From Diphasiastrum complanatum (taxonomy: Eukaryota; Streptophyta; Lycopodiopsida; Lycopodiales; Lycopodiaceae), in the NCBI GenBank assembly GCA_029204225.1, contig CM055092.1, positions 13,676,059 to 13,740,058 of the forward strand: DNA of 64,000 nt. Direction: 5' to 3'. The notes beneath the pieces are model-generated. The model had not been told where the DNA came from and did no database searches. It saw only the letters and a list, made by a program, of their open reading frames with translations. Each line of letters starts with the position of its first letter. The stretch's first letter is position 1. Below are positions 11,161 to 22,844 of the stretch, piece after piece. The translations under genes and the position numbers were made by a program.

Positions 11161-11208
11161 AGGCTTTGTAGTTAGAAACATTTTGTTTCTTCAAGTTGAG
11201 AGTTAATG

Positions 11209-11535
11209 CAATTTTGGTTCACATACATTTTTGGTCTATTCTCTCTCTACTTGAGTATGAGCATATTTTCTCTCTCTACTCGAGAGCAACATGCTTGGTT
11301 TTGTCTCTCAGTGTGAATTTCACTGTGTTTTTTCATGTGAATGTGAAAAAGTAGCTTCTCTTTGGATGATTATAACTTTTGTTGTAGATGAGCTCTTGCC
11401 TTGATTCAAAGCTTCATAGATAGCCCTTGAAAATCCGATTTGATCTATCATAGATGCATCTTGTGCAACCTCACATGCATGGAGGTCATTATAGATCTTT
11501 GCATGGTCCTCAAATCTCATTTTTTGACACATAGC
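11209..11535 (+). repeat. Dispersed repeat R2, copy 1
   Basis: About 330 bp that aligns along its length, by eye, with 32690-33017 in the same orientation. Shared landmarks are GAGAGTTAAT at the start, GGTCTATTCTCTCTC, CTCTTGCCT, GAAAATCCG, CATGCATG and a terminal TTTTTTGACA. There is no coding potential. It may be part of an LTR or of a non-autonomous element. Confidence 0.65.
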
Positions 11536-11560
11536 AAGCCATTTATTTTACTTAAGGGAT

Positions 11561-11660
11561 GTTATGCTCAGCATAGCTCTAACATCTTTTGTTGACCTTT
11601 TGCTATGCTGAGCATAGCAAAGAACCTGAGTTCCGATTCTCTTTTATGCTCGTCGTAGCA
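11561..11660. repeat. Three spaced 17-bp palindromes
   Basis: GTTATGCTCAGCATAGC (11561-11577) and GCTATGCTGAGCATAGC (11602-11618) are palindromes around a central C or G and start 41 bp apart. A degenerate third copy, TATGCTCGTCGTAGCA, is at about 11645-11660. The next 650 bp (11661-12326) hold no gene and lead into the PBS of a copia fragment. Confidence 0.8.
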
Positions 11661-12326
11661 AACTATCAATTTACTTGAGAATGTATTTACACGACCCTAA
11701 TAAGATGTAAATATTTTCACATTAGCAATATAATATCTACTTTAAAGTTAAAAATATGCATTTTTTAATGTTTACTTTTTAAAAAACATTCTTACATTAA
11801 GTAGAATATTCTCTTAAATGATTGTTAAAAATGCACAAGCTAGTTTGGACCAATTTTGGTCATATGACTTGTAATTAGTAAGATGGCCATGTTGTAAGAT
11901 GTCACACATGCCAAATAGCATAGGATGCTTTTCAAGAACTTTATTCTTCATCCTACATTGTGATGACACCTGTGAAATAAGGCCAAAATGTACATAGATA
12001 GGCTAGAGAAAAAGTAGGAGCCAAAAATAGAAATTTTTATATTGTTTTTGGATCTCAAGATCTTGACCTCCAATTAGGGTGGATCAAGTGATCTATTAGG
12101 TTGGATGTTAGGGTTAGGTCATGATGAGTTCAGAGAAGCCCTAAAATACTCAAATCCTGTTGGAATAGCAAAGTGGAGCCACAACCCACGCTCAAAGAAA
12201 TCCCATAAGTAGAAGTGGGACTTTGTTAAAAGTGGATATAAGTGATAAATGTCTAAGTGTTTAATGTCTCCTGGTACCAGCCCCTTTGCGGGTAAGGGGG
12301 AGCGCTTGGATTCGTGAGCCTCTTTG

Positions 12327-12612
12327 TAGTATCAGAGCCTGTCATAGTTTGACATAGCCACAAAGCTATCAGATCTAAGAGGCAAAGCATTCAAGACAAA
12401 GAACCATTAACAAGTGAGAACATAGTTCACAGCAATGGATTCAATAAGCAGTATACAATAAAAAAAGACTTCACAATCTTCGACTCATCAGGATCTAACT
12501 TCCTAGCATGGAAGGTCAAGACCTCTCTTATACTAAAGGGAGAAGGATTATTTCAAGGTAGAAGAAAAGACAATTTGTATCACTTGAGGGTACACCTACC
12601 TGCAGATCAAGT
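12327..12612 (+). pseudogene. Copia-B2: PBS and gag start
   Basis: A PBS-like TAGTATCAGAGCC lies at 12327-12339, followed by a PBS-like echo (GCTATCAGATCT, about 12367) and a gag ATG at 12435. The first codons, read with one frameshift, give TIFDSSGSNFLAWKVKTSLI, the conserved gag N-terminus of family B. The copy is cut at about 12612 by the LTR of another element on the opposite strand. Confidence 0.75.
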
Positions 12613-12615
12613 ATG

Positions 12616-13539
12616 TGGGAAAAATAGTAATTATTCTTCCATAGAGAACACGATAAAAGTTTGAATTAATCAAACTAATATCAATGTCTTCAATCGAGTC
12701 TGTTTCTAGTCTATGTACTAATAGAACAGTATTTGCCTTGATTGAATAAGCGTGCGAAAATAATATGCGAAATTAAGAGACAACTTAAGACAATTTTAGA
12801 CAAACAGAAACTATTGATCAAAAATGAATTTATAATTCTGAATCTGAATCAGTAAACATCTCTTGCTGTCTTATCTCGATGTTGTGTCTTTGATTAAATG
12901 AGTCTGAGAGTCTTTTCAGTGTGAGTTTTTTTTTTTTACGAGTAGTGCACATGTATTTATATTGCTACAAGACAAGTCTTTTGGCCTTTTAATTACAGCC
13001 CTTTGGCCTTTTAATTCCATAACAATAGATTTAACTGTCTACAACGGTTGATATTCAAATAGACGCTCTGCTTTTAGAGTCAAAAAATTTCTATTTGCGA
13101 ATATTTCGTGATAGTCTGTCTCTTCGCTACAGCTTTGTATTTTGGGAATTGTTTGCGACACTTGTCTCTTCGCGATATTTTTGTCTTTCACAAATTGTTC
13201 ACGATAGATGACAGTCTTTGAGCTTGAAGAAGAATCCAAAATATTTTGCGAATTGTTCACGACAGGTGAGCTTTGAACAAGAAATGGAATATTTCATGAC
13301 AAGATTCTGTTCGCGAATCTTTCGAGCGTCAACAAGAAACCACAAGCTTCTACAAGAAACCGTATCGTGAATACTTCGCGAATCTTTTGAGTTGGTTGCA
13401 AGATAAATTTTGCGAATCCTTCAAGATTGATCATGAATAGAGATGTTTCAAGTTCGCGTTCGTTTCTTTCTCATCCTTTGTCAAGTAAACTGCGCACTTT
13501 GTTAGTAGAATCAAGATCTGTCTGATCAGGTATTCTATA
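12616..13539 (-). repeat. 3' LTR of Copia-B-like element
   Basis: On the minus strand a polypurine tract (GAGAGGGAGC, 13540-13552) ends at 13540, where the LTR begins with TATAGAA. The other end is set at ...CCCACA (12616). The LTR contains many TTCGCGAA, TTCACGAA and TTCGTGAA type boxes between 13080 and 13450 and a T-rich run at about 12929. The length of about 924 bp is an estimate. Confidence 0.55.
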
Positions 13540-14222
13540 GCTCCCTCTCAAAGTGGGCGGTTGGATTAACCCCAATCTTCTTCCTTGCTTCTCGAACAAA
13601 TCTTTACTGAGTGGCTTCGTAAAGATATCAGCTGTCATTTCCTCTATGGGTATGAAGAGTGTCTTCAGTATCTTTTTCTCAACTAAGTCCCAAATAACAT
13701 GATACTTGATAGCTATGTGCTTCGTTTTCGAGTGAAATACAGGATCTTTTGTAAGATAGATTGCTGAAGTGTTATCCATTAACAAGACATAAGGTTCAGA
13801 AATAGATTCATCAAATCCTTCCAACATCTGTTTGATCCAAATCAGCTCGTTTGCCATCTTGGCTATTGCTACATATTTCGCTTCACATGAAGATGAGCTA
13901 CTGTTGTTTGCTTCTTGCTTATCCAAAGCATGGCTATGCGAGATAATAGAGTACAACCTCTTGAAATACTTTTGCTATTATCCTTCATGGATGTCCAGTT
14001 TGTGTCACTATAAGATTCGATGTGAAATCCAGCTTCCTTCGAACAACACAGTCCATAGTCTTTCGTTTCCTGGAGATATTGTAGTATTCTTTTTGCTAAC
14101 TTCGAATGTAACGATCCTGGCTTTTGATTATATTGGCTCAACCTGTATACTGCAAACGCTATATCAGGTCTGGTGTTGTCTGCTAGATATAACAATGATC
14201 CAATTAGTCTACAATGGATTCA
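13540..14222 (-). pseudogene. Copia RT C-terminus and RNase H remnant
   Basis: The minus strand reads LIGSLLYLADNTRPDIAFAV (end of the copia RT) and then an RNase H domain: SDTNW, a degenerate SSKKQ region, SSCEAKYVA, MDNTSAIYLTKDPVFHSKTK and ADIFTKPLSKD. The frame shifts near 13920, between the first and second catalytic acidic residues. It ends at 14222, where it abuts a piece of family A in the opposite orientation. The sequence is closest to the RT/RNase H of Copia-B3 at 51987-52646. Confidence 0.85.
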
Positions 14223-15128
14223 AGTGTGCATCTTGCAAGGATGATGAGCATTGGAGAGTCTACTATCTTTGAGTACTTGTTAGATAGTATTAGTAGACAT
14301 GGAGTGACTTGTTGCTTATCTTTAAGATCTATGATGTTTAGTACTCTTTATGACAAGACAATGAAATTAGATGCTTTCAAATCTCCATTTGTTGTTGATA
14401 AAGCAATTTCATTGGATAGCTATTTTTGTAATAGTTTGAATAGTGTCATAAAAGATGAAACATCATTTGTATTGAAAATCTTTGGGTCCACATGCTTTGA
14501 GCATGATCATTCAAATGTAAGGACCAAAGATTATTCTATTTCAATGATAGGAATAATGGTAGTGTTTTGCTCTTCAAGTAGAGATTGTAGAATCTACTTG
14601 TTTTCCATCAAAGAAGTTGTCAATGGTGGAAATGTGATCTTTCAAAAGTGGAAGATTTGTAAACTTGAAGAAGCACCTTTGGATCAACACCTTATTCAAT
14701 TCATTGATGGTTTGGAGTCAAGTCAAGTGGAGGAGCAAGCTCAAGACCCAAGGACTCCAAGAAGAACCTAGAGTATCAAGATGGAGCCATCAAGGCTCAA
14801 TCATATGGATCAAGCCAGGCAAGTTGTCTTTGGCAACATTATTTATGCACTTAATATTTTAATTGATGTATCTTCAAGTGCACAAAATGCCGAATCCATG
14901 GCTTGGCATGATGTTTAGTTCTGAAGTGTGCTACATGTATATAGACACATTTATGGAACATCTTGTAAGGGATCCTCTAAGAGGTGGTGAAAGATCCTTC
15001 ATGGACATCATTCTCTATTGGAGTCTCAAAAGTTCCTTGTTTGTAGCTGGATTTTTTAGACACTTCTAAAAGCTCTCATTCATCTATCAAGAGAGTTGTA
15101 AATAGATCAATCTAAATTTGAGGAGGAG
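14223..15128 (+). pseudogene. Copia-A2 internal remnant
   Basis: Plus-strand remnant between integrase and RT. The text IFGSTCFEHDHSN resembles the integrase tail (FGCxxFVH), and KICKLEEAPLDQH...RTPRR...MEPSRL resembles the connector before RT, with a close relative at 32370-32460. Several frameshifts and stops are present. The last 250 bp before the LTR is non-coding and ends in a polypurine tract, GAGGAGGAG (about 15120-15128). Confidence 0.65.
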
Positions 15129-15828
15129 TGTGAAGAATTGCAAAAATTGGCAAATCTAGCTTGATCAAAGACCATGTAGAACATTGTAAATATTGTGTAT
15201 AATTGGGTTCCACACATGTAAGGCCAAGATGCCACGTGGCAACTCACTCCTAATGTAGGTTAGGTCAAGTCAAGAGATTTGGTCATGTCTATTTGGTGGT
15301 CATCCCTACTTTATAGGACCTACACCTAAGTTTAAGGTGAAAATTTGACCAACTAGCTACCTACCAAGCATAACTCTAGGATCTAGGCTAGGGTTTCATT
15401 TTAGGGCAAGAAGGGTGAGTTAACTTCCTTATTACATGCTGGAAATCCATGTAACTTCAAGAAGTAAGTCGAATTTGCTATGTATTCCAAGCTCCCATAG
15501 TGAGAAGATAGAAAATTTTTGGAGCTCATTGGCAATCTCAAGCTAGTTCACTATGTACATTGAGTTTTTGTGATCCAAATGAAACCAAATCAATTTCTAC
15601 TTGTTTCTCAGCTTGAAGGCCGTACTAAAGCCTGTAGTACACATGTGTGGGCTCAGATTTCAATGTTGATCAATGCTTTTGATTGTTAATGCTTCTTGTT
15701 TGTCAAATTGCCAATCTATGTCAACTTTTTTGTGTATAGTTTTTTGATAGATTGTTAAGCAAGCATCCAATCACTCTTGTGGATCTTTTGTAGATCCATT
15801 TATGGTCTTAAAGTACAGTACTTTCACA
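15129..15828 (+). repeat. 3' LTR of Copia-A2
   Basis: A 700-bp block beginning TGTGAAGAATTG straight after the polypurine tract and ending ...TTTCACA. The same start occurs at 30338, and the end resembles the ends at 31612 and at 6947 (minus). It contains a CACATGTG box near 15643 and CCACGTGG near 15233. Confidence 0.8.
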
Positions 15829-15845
15829 ACCCTAATGTTAAGTCT

Positions 15846-16058
15846 CTACAATAACAACTATCATTATGGAGCACTACATATTACGGCCAAAGAAATATAA
15901 ATTTTCTCCCAACTATGTTGGCAAAATTGAACAACAAATTTTTTTGAATTCAGATTTAAAATTTAAAAAAACAAAAAAATTGGAATTGTTGAAGATTTTA
16001 CTCAAAGAAGATGCACTAATTAAAAAAAAAGGACAACTCATTGCATAATTGAATGTGT
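15846..16058 (+). repeat. Dispersed repeat R3, copy 1
   Basis: The first 125 bp is present in inverted orientation at about 51500-51630. It carries a 60-codon frame (MEHYILRPKKYKFSPNYVGK...) that is frameshifted in the other copy. The conserved start suggests it derives from a coding sequence of a mobile element, but I do not recognise the protein. Downstream to about 16390 no gene is seen. Confidence 0.6.
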
Positions 16059-16390
16059 CCTTTTTTTTTTATAGGTACTACATGTGTTCATTGAAATGCC
16101 CCAGTTTCAAAGGTGGTCAATTTGAGTTTGCGGATTTTGCCTTAGATACAAATTCATCAATGAAAAGAGTTCCATTTGAATTTGAGGAGGATGATATGTA
16201 AAGGCCCACTTTACATTGTTTTACATTATTTTCAAGTTTTTTTTTGCATATATTGACATGCAAAAAAAATAAGATATATTCAGATTTGAACTAACTTAAT
16301 ACTACATAGTCTAGTCGATTTCAACTCACTAGATTAGTAGTTAGGATTTTGAGAATATTTTGGTTGAAGTGACGAGACTATTAAGAGCCC

Positions 16391-16640
16391 GTGAACTTCA
16401 TCAAAGTACAAAAATAGCTATAATCACAATTCGAATCGCAAGAACCAAGTAACAATAGCAAGATTGCACTTTGAAATTGCAAGAGCAAAGAGAATCTATT
16501 GAGACATTCCAATGGCATATTTAGAGACATCCGTATAAACATGAAATTCCATAGTCCAGTTTGGGGGTATCAAGATTGGAGTTGACACTAGCACATGCTT
16601 AAGCTTGTCATGACTAAAGCCACATCTCTCCACTACTTAA
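16391..16640 (-). pseudogene. Ty3/gypsy RNase H fragment
   Basis: Minus-strand copy of the RNase H start seen at 41030-41210 on the plus strand: LVSTPIL...PNWTMEFHVYTDVSKYAIGMSQ followed by the same TAG stop and the same non-coding continuation. It is a fragment only. The flanks to about 18000 are unassigned. Confidence 0.75.
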
Positions 16641-16649
16641 GGCATAACC

Positions 16650-18000
16650 TTTGCCCAATGTCAAATATCTCTTTTTTTTTTCTAACTTTATTTTGAATGT
16701 TTAGCTCTATTGAACTTGGCATAGCTTCTCAAACACTCTTCTATGAGTGGCATATGACAATGTTAAAATTGTGATTTATATTTAAATATTCGTGTTTGAT
16801 TTTCTCTTTTTGCCTATCTCTACATAAGGTCCAAGTTCTAATTTTTGAAATATTGAGATGGCAAGTAGCTTCACCTCTTTAATTCCATTAGTTGTAACTT
16901 AGTATATAAAATCAACTAAGTCCTCTTCTTTTGATATTCTAATGACATATTTTTTTTTAAAAAGCCACTCTACCTAGTTCTCGTCGTGTTACTATCAATG
17001 ACATGTTATCAACGTTATTTACCTACTCATCATCTGAAATTCTTCAACTAAATACTTACTAGAAAATAACATTTGTAATGCAACTTGTTACAAATGTTGA
17101 TTCCTCTTCTTTCTTTTCAGATATTGGTGCAATACAATTAAAACATTGTTTTGATGAACTAGAGGAATTAGTGAGTGACGATTCACTAGCTTCAATTCAC
17201 CCAGCCATTGATTCTAGTAAATCCACAAATCCTCGTTAGTTTGTTGATTCTCGACGAACAAGTTTTTTGCATAATCGAAGAAGGCCTATCAAAGTGATCT
17301 TCATCACATTACATTTAGAAGAGCTATTTTTAGTCAAAACCTAGAGCCTTTTGAGGCTATAAAACTAGTCGAGTAAAATGAACAACCCGAGGTCGAAGTC
17401 AATATTCGAAGTCAAGAAATTCCTATACCTTCTCAACTAGTTCAAGCCACCACAAGTGGTATTGGGTCAATTTACAAATTAGACTCAAAATGAAAACAAA
17501 AATACAACAGGGCTTTGAAATCTTCACCAATGTTAACAAATTGTCAAAAACAGTTGATTACAAGATTTGAGATTTGAAAGGTTTTATTTGCTATTCATCC
17601 TTTTGTTTACAAAAATTGAGCATCAACTTGACAGAAACTCTTATTCATTTTTTATAAATGCAACAGAGATTTGTCGCAAAGCTTACAAAATTGCTCATGC
17701 GAATAGTATATTCTACTTGTGAGTTGCCAAACAACTTGCAATGACCAATGATGAGAAAGATCAAAATGAATTAAGCTAATAATTTTGTTGAAAATTAAGT
17801 CCACAGTTGCCTTCTTGGTGAATGATAACTTAGACAACCAATCACTTTAAGAACGTCTACAACGAACTTCCAGTTGATCTCTAGCAAAGGGTAACCAATC
17901 CTGTCATAATTTTAAAGTTTAGATGTTAAGTTTAATAACTTGAAGTCATTGAAGACTTGGCCATCTTCAAGGGTTTCTTCATTGAAGACTTGCATTTAGA
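16650..18000. other. No gene seen
   Basis: Very AT-rich DNA with frequent stops in all frames and homopolymer T runs. A short plus-strand stretch near 17120-17220 looks coding-like but cannot be assigned. Confidence 0.4.
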
Positions 18001-18420
18001 ACAAGTCTGCAGAAATACATTACTTTCGAGACAGTCTGCAGAAATGGACTATGTTCGAGACAGCTTCGCAAAATGTTCGCGAAAGTTTCACGACAGTCCA
18101 AAAGTTCAACTATTTTAAAACACCCTCGAATTTTTCACCAAAAATTCATGACAGTTTCGCGACAGTTCAAAAGTTCAAGTATTTTTTAACACCTTCGACT
18201 TTGTTTGCAAAAAGTTCACGAAGAGAGAAAAAATTCCCGAAGGTCATCTATTTTCATGTTAAACTGTTTTAAAGACACCTTCGCCTTTTTAAGGGCACAT
18301 TTACCTTTTTAAGGGCACCTTCGCCTTTTTTGCAAAATCCCAAAGAGAGAAAAAAATGCCGAAGCTAATCTACTTTGAACGAGGAACGTTTTCAACCACT
18401 TTTCAAATTTGCGAAGTGAG
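18000..18420. repeat. Short tandem repeats with TTCG boxes
   Basis: A 25-bp motif containing TTCGAGACAGTCTGCAGAAA is repeated at about 18027 and preceded by a partial copy. A segment with AAAAGTTCAA and a run of TTCGC boxes is repeated at about 18100 and 18170, and TTTTTAAGGGCAC is repeated at about 18287 and 18307. The open frame at 18051-18272 is a by-product of the repetition. Confidence 0.6.
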
Positions 18421-18639
18421 AGAAAGCCACTTCCGTGAGAGAATTTGCAACGACCTCGTCCACGTCAACATTCCCTATGGGTTGACAGTATACACCATGT
18501 ACAAATGTCACAAAAGCTATATACTTCCAAGTACAACGACTTACCTAATTAGGTGACAATCATTTATTGTAATTAATACATGGATGAAATCTATAGATAG
18601 ATCATTCAAACACAGATTTTGTTAGAGTGCCAAAAATTT

Positions 18640-19190
18640 GAATGATAGAGATTTTATTCAAGTTCATCTTGTTTCAGCACCTGTGTTTGATAACACTTTG
18701 GAGTCCAAGCTATTTTTTAATAATCCCAATATTTGAAATGATCCAAATTTGACAATCACCATAAGATAATCTACAAATTTGGTGAAAATCTTCTAGAAAT
18801 ACTTTATTTGTAGCTTGACAACACTGCTAAGGAAAATAAAAATCAAACTGTCCTAGCATACTTGTCCATGGTAGTAGATAAAAAAAATTACAAAAAAAAA
18901 AATAGAATTTTGTTGGTGGGCCACACCCACGATCAAATTGATCAGATGTTTGGTCGTTTTTCCAAGAGACTGAGACGCAAGAAGACATTTTCTTTATCAA
19001 TGCTTCAAAGCATTGTCGAAGAATCGTATCTAGCTAATGTTAATGACATTGGCTTTCAACATCAATTTAAAATCAAATGTAATAAAATATACATTACATT
19101 GTTATGGGGCAAAAAATTTTCAAACTCAGCTCCATTGGGGGATGGACCTCGAGTGAGCTTGGTCGAGTGAGCATTTTAAAAAATACAAGC
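18640..19190 (+). pseudogene. DUF7869-like transposase relic
   Basis: A plus-strand reading from about 18790 gives LDNTAKENKNQTVLAYLSM, then VDKK, then LLVGHTHDQIDQMFGRFSKR with one in-frame stop just before LDN. The VGHTHxxIDQxFxRFS motif is what I recall as the signature of DUF7869 proteins, a probable transposase-like family with an RNase-H-like core found in many plants. Upstream to about 18640 the homology is blurred by stops. The domain is about 130 residues here against several hundred in full proteins. Family membership is from memory and the mobile nature is inferred. Confidence 0.55.
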
Positions 19191-19340
19191 GATCTTTTCA
19201 TGGTGGAATTTTTTTTAGCTTGCAAATGACATGGTGGGCTCTAATAAACATGAGTGTGATTCTCTCACATGCTTTCTCAATGTGTCATTTGCTAACATTG
19301 CTAAATGACCATAGCAAGAATCAAGCTCTAGCACTTATCT
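19130..19340 (+). repeat. Inverted repeat, left arm
   Basis: Aligns, with roughly 85-90 percent identity by eye, with the reverse complement of 21415-21612. Landmarks are GGGGGATGG, GAGCTTGGTCGAGTGA, CATGGTGGGCTCTAATAAAC and TTTGCTAACATTGCTAA. It begins inside the end of the DUF7869-like frame, so part of that gene is duplicated in inverse orientation. Confidence 0.8.
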
Positions 19341-20464
19341 TTGGCTCATCCCAATAATTCACCAATCATTTGTAAAGATATATATGGTTTTCCAATCTAA
19401 CAACAAACATCCCAAGGCTATTGGCCTCATGTAACAAAGTGCATATGCCAATAGTGAGATCAACTATAACATCATTAGGATTGCTAAATGAGCTGACCAT
19501 GTAATTCATGACATTTTTCCTCTTAGTTAATGGCAACTCAGTAAATCGTATTCAAATACAATATGGCAAAAAGTGTATTCTCATGTCTCCATGGCTAGCC
19601 ACTCAAACTGATTTTCCACTTATTGCACTTGATGTTGTCCTTGACATAATCTCTAAATGGAGTCCAACATTTACTCCTCGAAAGTGCTTTATATTATAGC
19701 AACATCCTACTTACTAGCCTATTAATGGGTCAAGCAATGCAACTATTCACAACATCTGTTCAATAAGTTAGCATTCTTAGTCAAAATTATATAGCCAGAT
19801 GCACGATATCATCATGGCATGCATACACAAGGATTGAAACATGACTTTTCGATAAGGGCCTATTGTAAAGCATGCCAATGGACTGTTCTTGAAATATCTC
19901 ACCCTTGACGACGATCCTATCTATAGGCTAACATGATCTCCCTTTTTAGAACCTTGCATGAAATAGCAAGTGCAATACAAGGTAATGAAGTGCAAATTGA
20001 CATTGGATTAGTGAGTGAAAACACTTATGTATCTTGTCATTGCTTCCTTTCCTGCCCCTTGTTTTTTTGGAAAGGTGCCAAAGGAGAGTTGGAAATAAGA
20101 AACAAGTCACATAATTTTCTAATGATAGTGTGGACCATACATGGACACCATGCACATCAATTCTATGTGGAAGTCTTAAAATACCTTTGATATGGCTTGT
20201 ACAAAAAAAAAAATAGCTTACAACCTAGGGAGCAAGAGATGTTACAAAGAGTTGGGTCTATTTTTCATACTCAAGGACTAGATGTTCCAAAAAATAGAAT
20301 TCCAACTAATGAAAGAGATGATGTTCATGAGAGTAGCCAGAGAAGGACCCATGTATGTACAAGGATATAAGACTTGGCCCTAAAGAAAATAGAAAAAAAA
20401 AAGTTTATCAATCACCATAATTGCATGATTTGAACGTGAGGTTTTCAAAATAGAAATAAAGAAT
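19341..20464. other. Unassigned spacer inside inverted repeat
   Basis: Contains plus-strand frames at 19508-19699 and 19933-20190 without recognised domains, separated by stops. They may be decayed coding sequence of the same element as the flanking transposase relic. Confidence 0.3.
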
Positions 20465-21149
20465 TTAGGTCAATGAGTTGAAGCCTATGACATGAGCATA
20501 TCTAAGCACCGCACTTAACATTTGAAGATTTTTAGTGGAGACACAAAATTGGAAAATCTGATCTTGCATGCAAGCACATGTATTACATTCTCTTACATGT
20601 GCTTGGGGTAGACATGAATCACAATATGTGTGATTGGTCGTTATCAACTCAAAATTAAAAGCCAGACCATCTATATCTTGTAAATTTAAATCATCGACAC
20701 TTGGTTGATTTTTTGGAAATCGCTTTCTCTTGCCCTTCGGATCTACTTGCAACATTTTAAATTTGTACCTTCACAAAAAAAACATTTGTTGAAGTGATGC
20801 ACAACCAATGGACACGTAGTACTTTTGTCCCACTTTTGTCTGCTACTATTTTGAATGAATCCAAACACTTTGGCAAAAAAATGTCCTTTGCTATTTTTTA
20901 AAGCTAGAAGTGCAACAAGATTTCCAATTTGAATTTCATTCATATCAATGCACCACTTCATTTTTCTAGTTTTTTTATTTTGTCTACTCTTTCTTGAGCC
21001 CACATAATTTCACATTCCTTGCCTTGCATAAGCTGCAAAAAATTATTATCCCTTGGAAGATTTAACGGTTCGGCAATTGTAGTTGAAGCTCTTAATTTAC
21101 GAGGCCAATGAAATTCTTCAGTTGATGATGCATCTACAAGGTTGAGCAA
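20465..21149 (-). pseudogene. Frameshifted unknown Cys-rich pseudogene
   Basis: Three overlapping minus-strand frames (20958-21149, 20743-21003, 20465-20755) read as one protein broken by frameshifts: a Lys-rich segment (KLEK, KSRQNKKTRK), a segment GNLVALLALKNSKGHFFAK, a CEGTNLKCC block and then CDSCLPQAHVRECNTCACMQ. The CxxC and CxCxxQ spacing suggests a metal-binding region. I do not recognise the family. Its position inside the inverted repeat suggests the C-terminal part or an accessory gene of the transposase-like element. Confidence 0.4.
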
Positions 21150-21414
21150 ACTTAATTTTTGTTTCTAAAAACAGTCCAACCACCAATGCCGATCAAATTC
21201 ATCAAAAAACTGATAAGTTGCTTGAATACTTGGTTCTAAAAATCTTAATGAGACAAATAGATCAATCTCACGATGTTCTCTTTGTGCCTTTCATTCTTGT
21301 AACATGGACTTTAATGGAGGCAATGCAGCAAGCTTGATTTGAATAGAAGGTTATTGAGCAAAAAACAAACTCTTTCAAGAGGTAGCCATGAAACAAGTGT
21401 GAAGTTCGAGCTAA

Positions 21415-21612
21415 GTGCTAGAGCTTGATTCTTGCTATGGTCATTAGCAATGTTAGCAAATGACACATTGAGAAAGCATGTGAGAGAATTACACTCATGT
21501 TTAATAGAGCCCACCATGTCATTTGCAAGCTAAAACAAATTCCACTATGAAAAGCTCACTTGTATTTTTTTAAATGATCACTCGACCAAGCTCGCTCGAG
21601 GCCCATCCCCCA
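21415..21612 (-). repeat. Inverted repeat, right arm
   Basis: Reverse-complement partner of 19130-19340. The short open frame on the minus strand (IKHECNSLTCFLNVSFANIA) is also readable, interrupted, in the left arm, showing that both arms come from one coding sequence. Confidence 0.8.
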
Positions 21613-22510
21613 TGATATGTATATTGAAATACCCAATATGAGTACAAGGCCTTATCTAGGCCATGGATAATGGCTCACAAATGTCCACCACTTTAGGTAC
21701 ATACAATGTAGTGAGCAAATAACATGGATGTTATAATTGATATGTTCATGATCTCCTTTTGAGCTAGGAATATGGTATTATACTATGGTGCAATTGTGCT
21801 ATCTAATAGTTTTTCTATGTATGATCACATGGTGGCTAGTTTCATGTAGAGACAAGCACATGCTATTAATGATAACTGACTTCTCATAACTGGTTTCAAC
21901 GCATATTCATGTGAAAAGTCATCCATTAAGATACAAGGCTCCTAGAATTGATGGCTATTATCATATAGAGACAAGCACATGCTATTTATGATCACCACCT
22001 TATCGTAACTAGTTTCAATGGACATTTATGTGAAAAATCTCATTAGTCATCCATTAAAAATACAAGGCTCATGGATTTGACTTCTTAATCTCACCTTGAC
22101 ACATATCATACCGTAAAAATAGGAGGGGGCCACATGTGTAGTTCTTAGACTATGGCCAAGAGGCATGTACAACATCTAATTAGGGCTCAAGAGAGCAATA
22201 GGTTAACTACTTAGGAACTTGCATTTTAAAACAAATGAACATAATGGTCCCACAAGTACTTATGCTCCTATTATCATATAAGTAGGGATAAGTGACTCCC
22301 AAAAGCAACAAATTACCAACGCGTAGGCAAATAGTGAATGACATGAAGCTTCTAATAGGTCCTAGGTGTTCTCATGCATAGATATGTGTGAGAATAGTAA
22401 AATTCTATTGCCATCTTGTTAATAATTGGAGTGTGTTTGAGAATTCAAGCTTGTGACACTAGGAAATATTGGATATTAGAAGCCTCAGGGAGAACACATG
22501 CATTAATATT
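21600..22510 (+). repeat. Dispersed repeat R1, copy 1
   Basis: About 900 bp that matches the reverse complement of 55310-56275. Both copies carry an internal tandem duplication of about 110-120 bp (here about 21845-22075) with the landmark AGAGACAAGCACATGCTAT. No coding potential. Its class is unknown; it could be a non-autonomous element or an LTR. Confidence 0.75.
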
Positions 22511-22670
22511 AGTATCGAAGTATTTAGGCACTTTGAATAGTTTCAAGGGGTCACATGCAAAGTACAAGCTTTTAGAAGAAAATGTTTTTATGGCTCTTCT
22601 TGACATTTTGTGGAAAAGTGTTCATTGTTTATTGTTGAAAATCATAAGGGTCTATGATAAACATACACCA

Positions 22671-22689
22671 CCCCCCCCCCCCCCCCCCC
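22671..22689 (+). repeat. C19 homopolymer
   Basis: An uninterrupted run of 19 C, preceded by CACCA. It is the mirror counterpart of the G-rich tract near 1131 and prone to slippage. Confidence 0.95.
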
Positions 22690-22844
22690 TATTCCACTTA
22701 GTGTACCATTTCTGGCACCTAGAACCTATTGATTAGCATGTCCTTACAAAAGTGGAAGAACCAAGGTGGGCGGTGCCTTTCCAATGTGCTTTAGAGGCAT
22801 ACATACAAATATGTGGATATGTAAGCCTAGTCCAATGCCAAGAT

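Noticed and set aside
15846-16058. An intact small 60-residue protein gene
   Set aside because: The frame lies in a dispersed repeat and is broken in the other copy. Low-complexity Lys-rich codons come from A-rich DNA.
18051-18272. Protein with internal QKFxYF repeats
   Set aside because: The repeats are DNA-level tandem repeats with TTCG boxes, and the frame has no convincing start or family.
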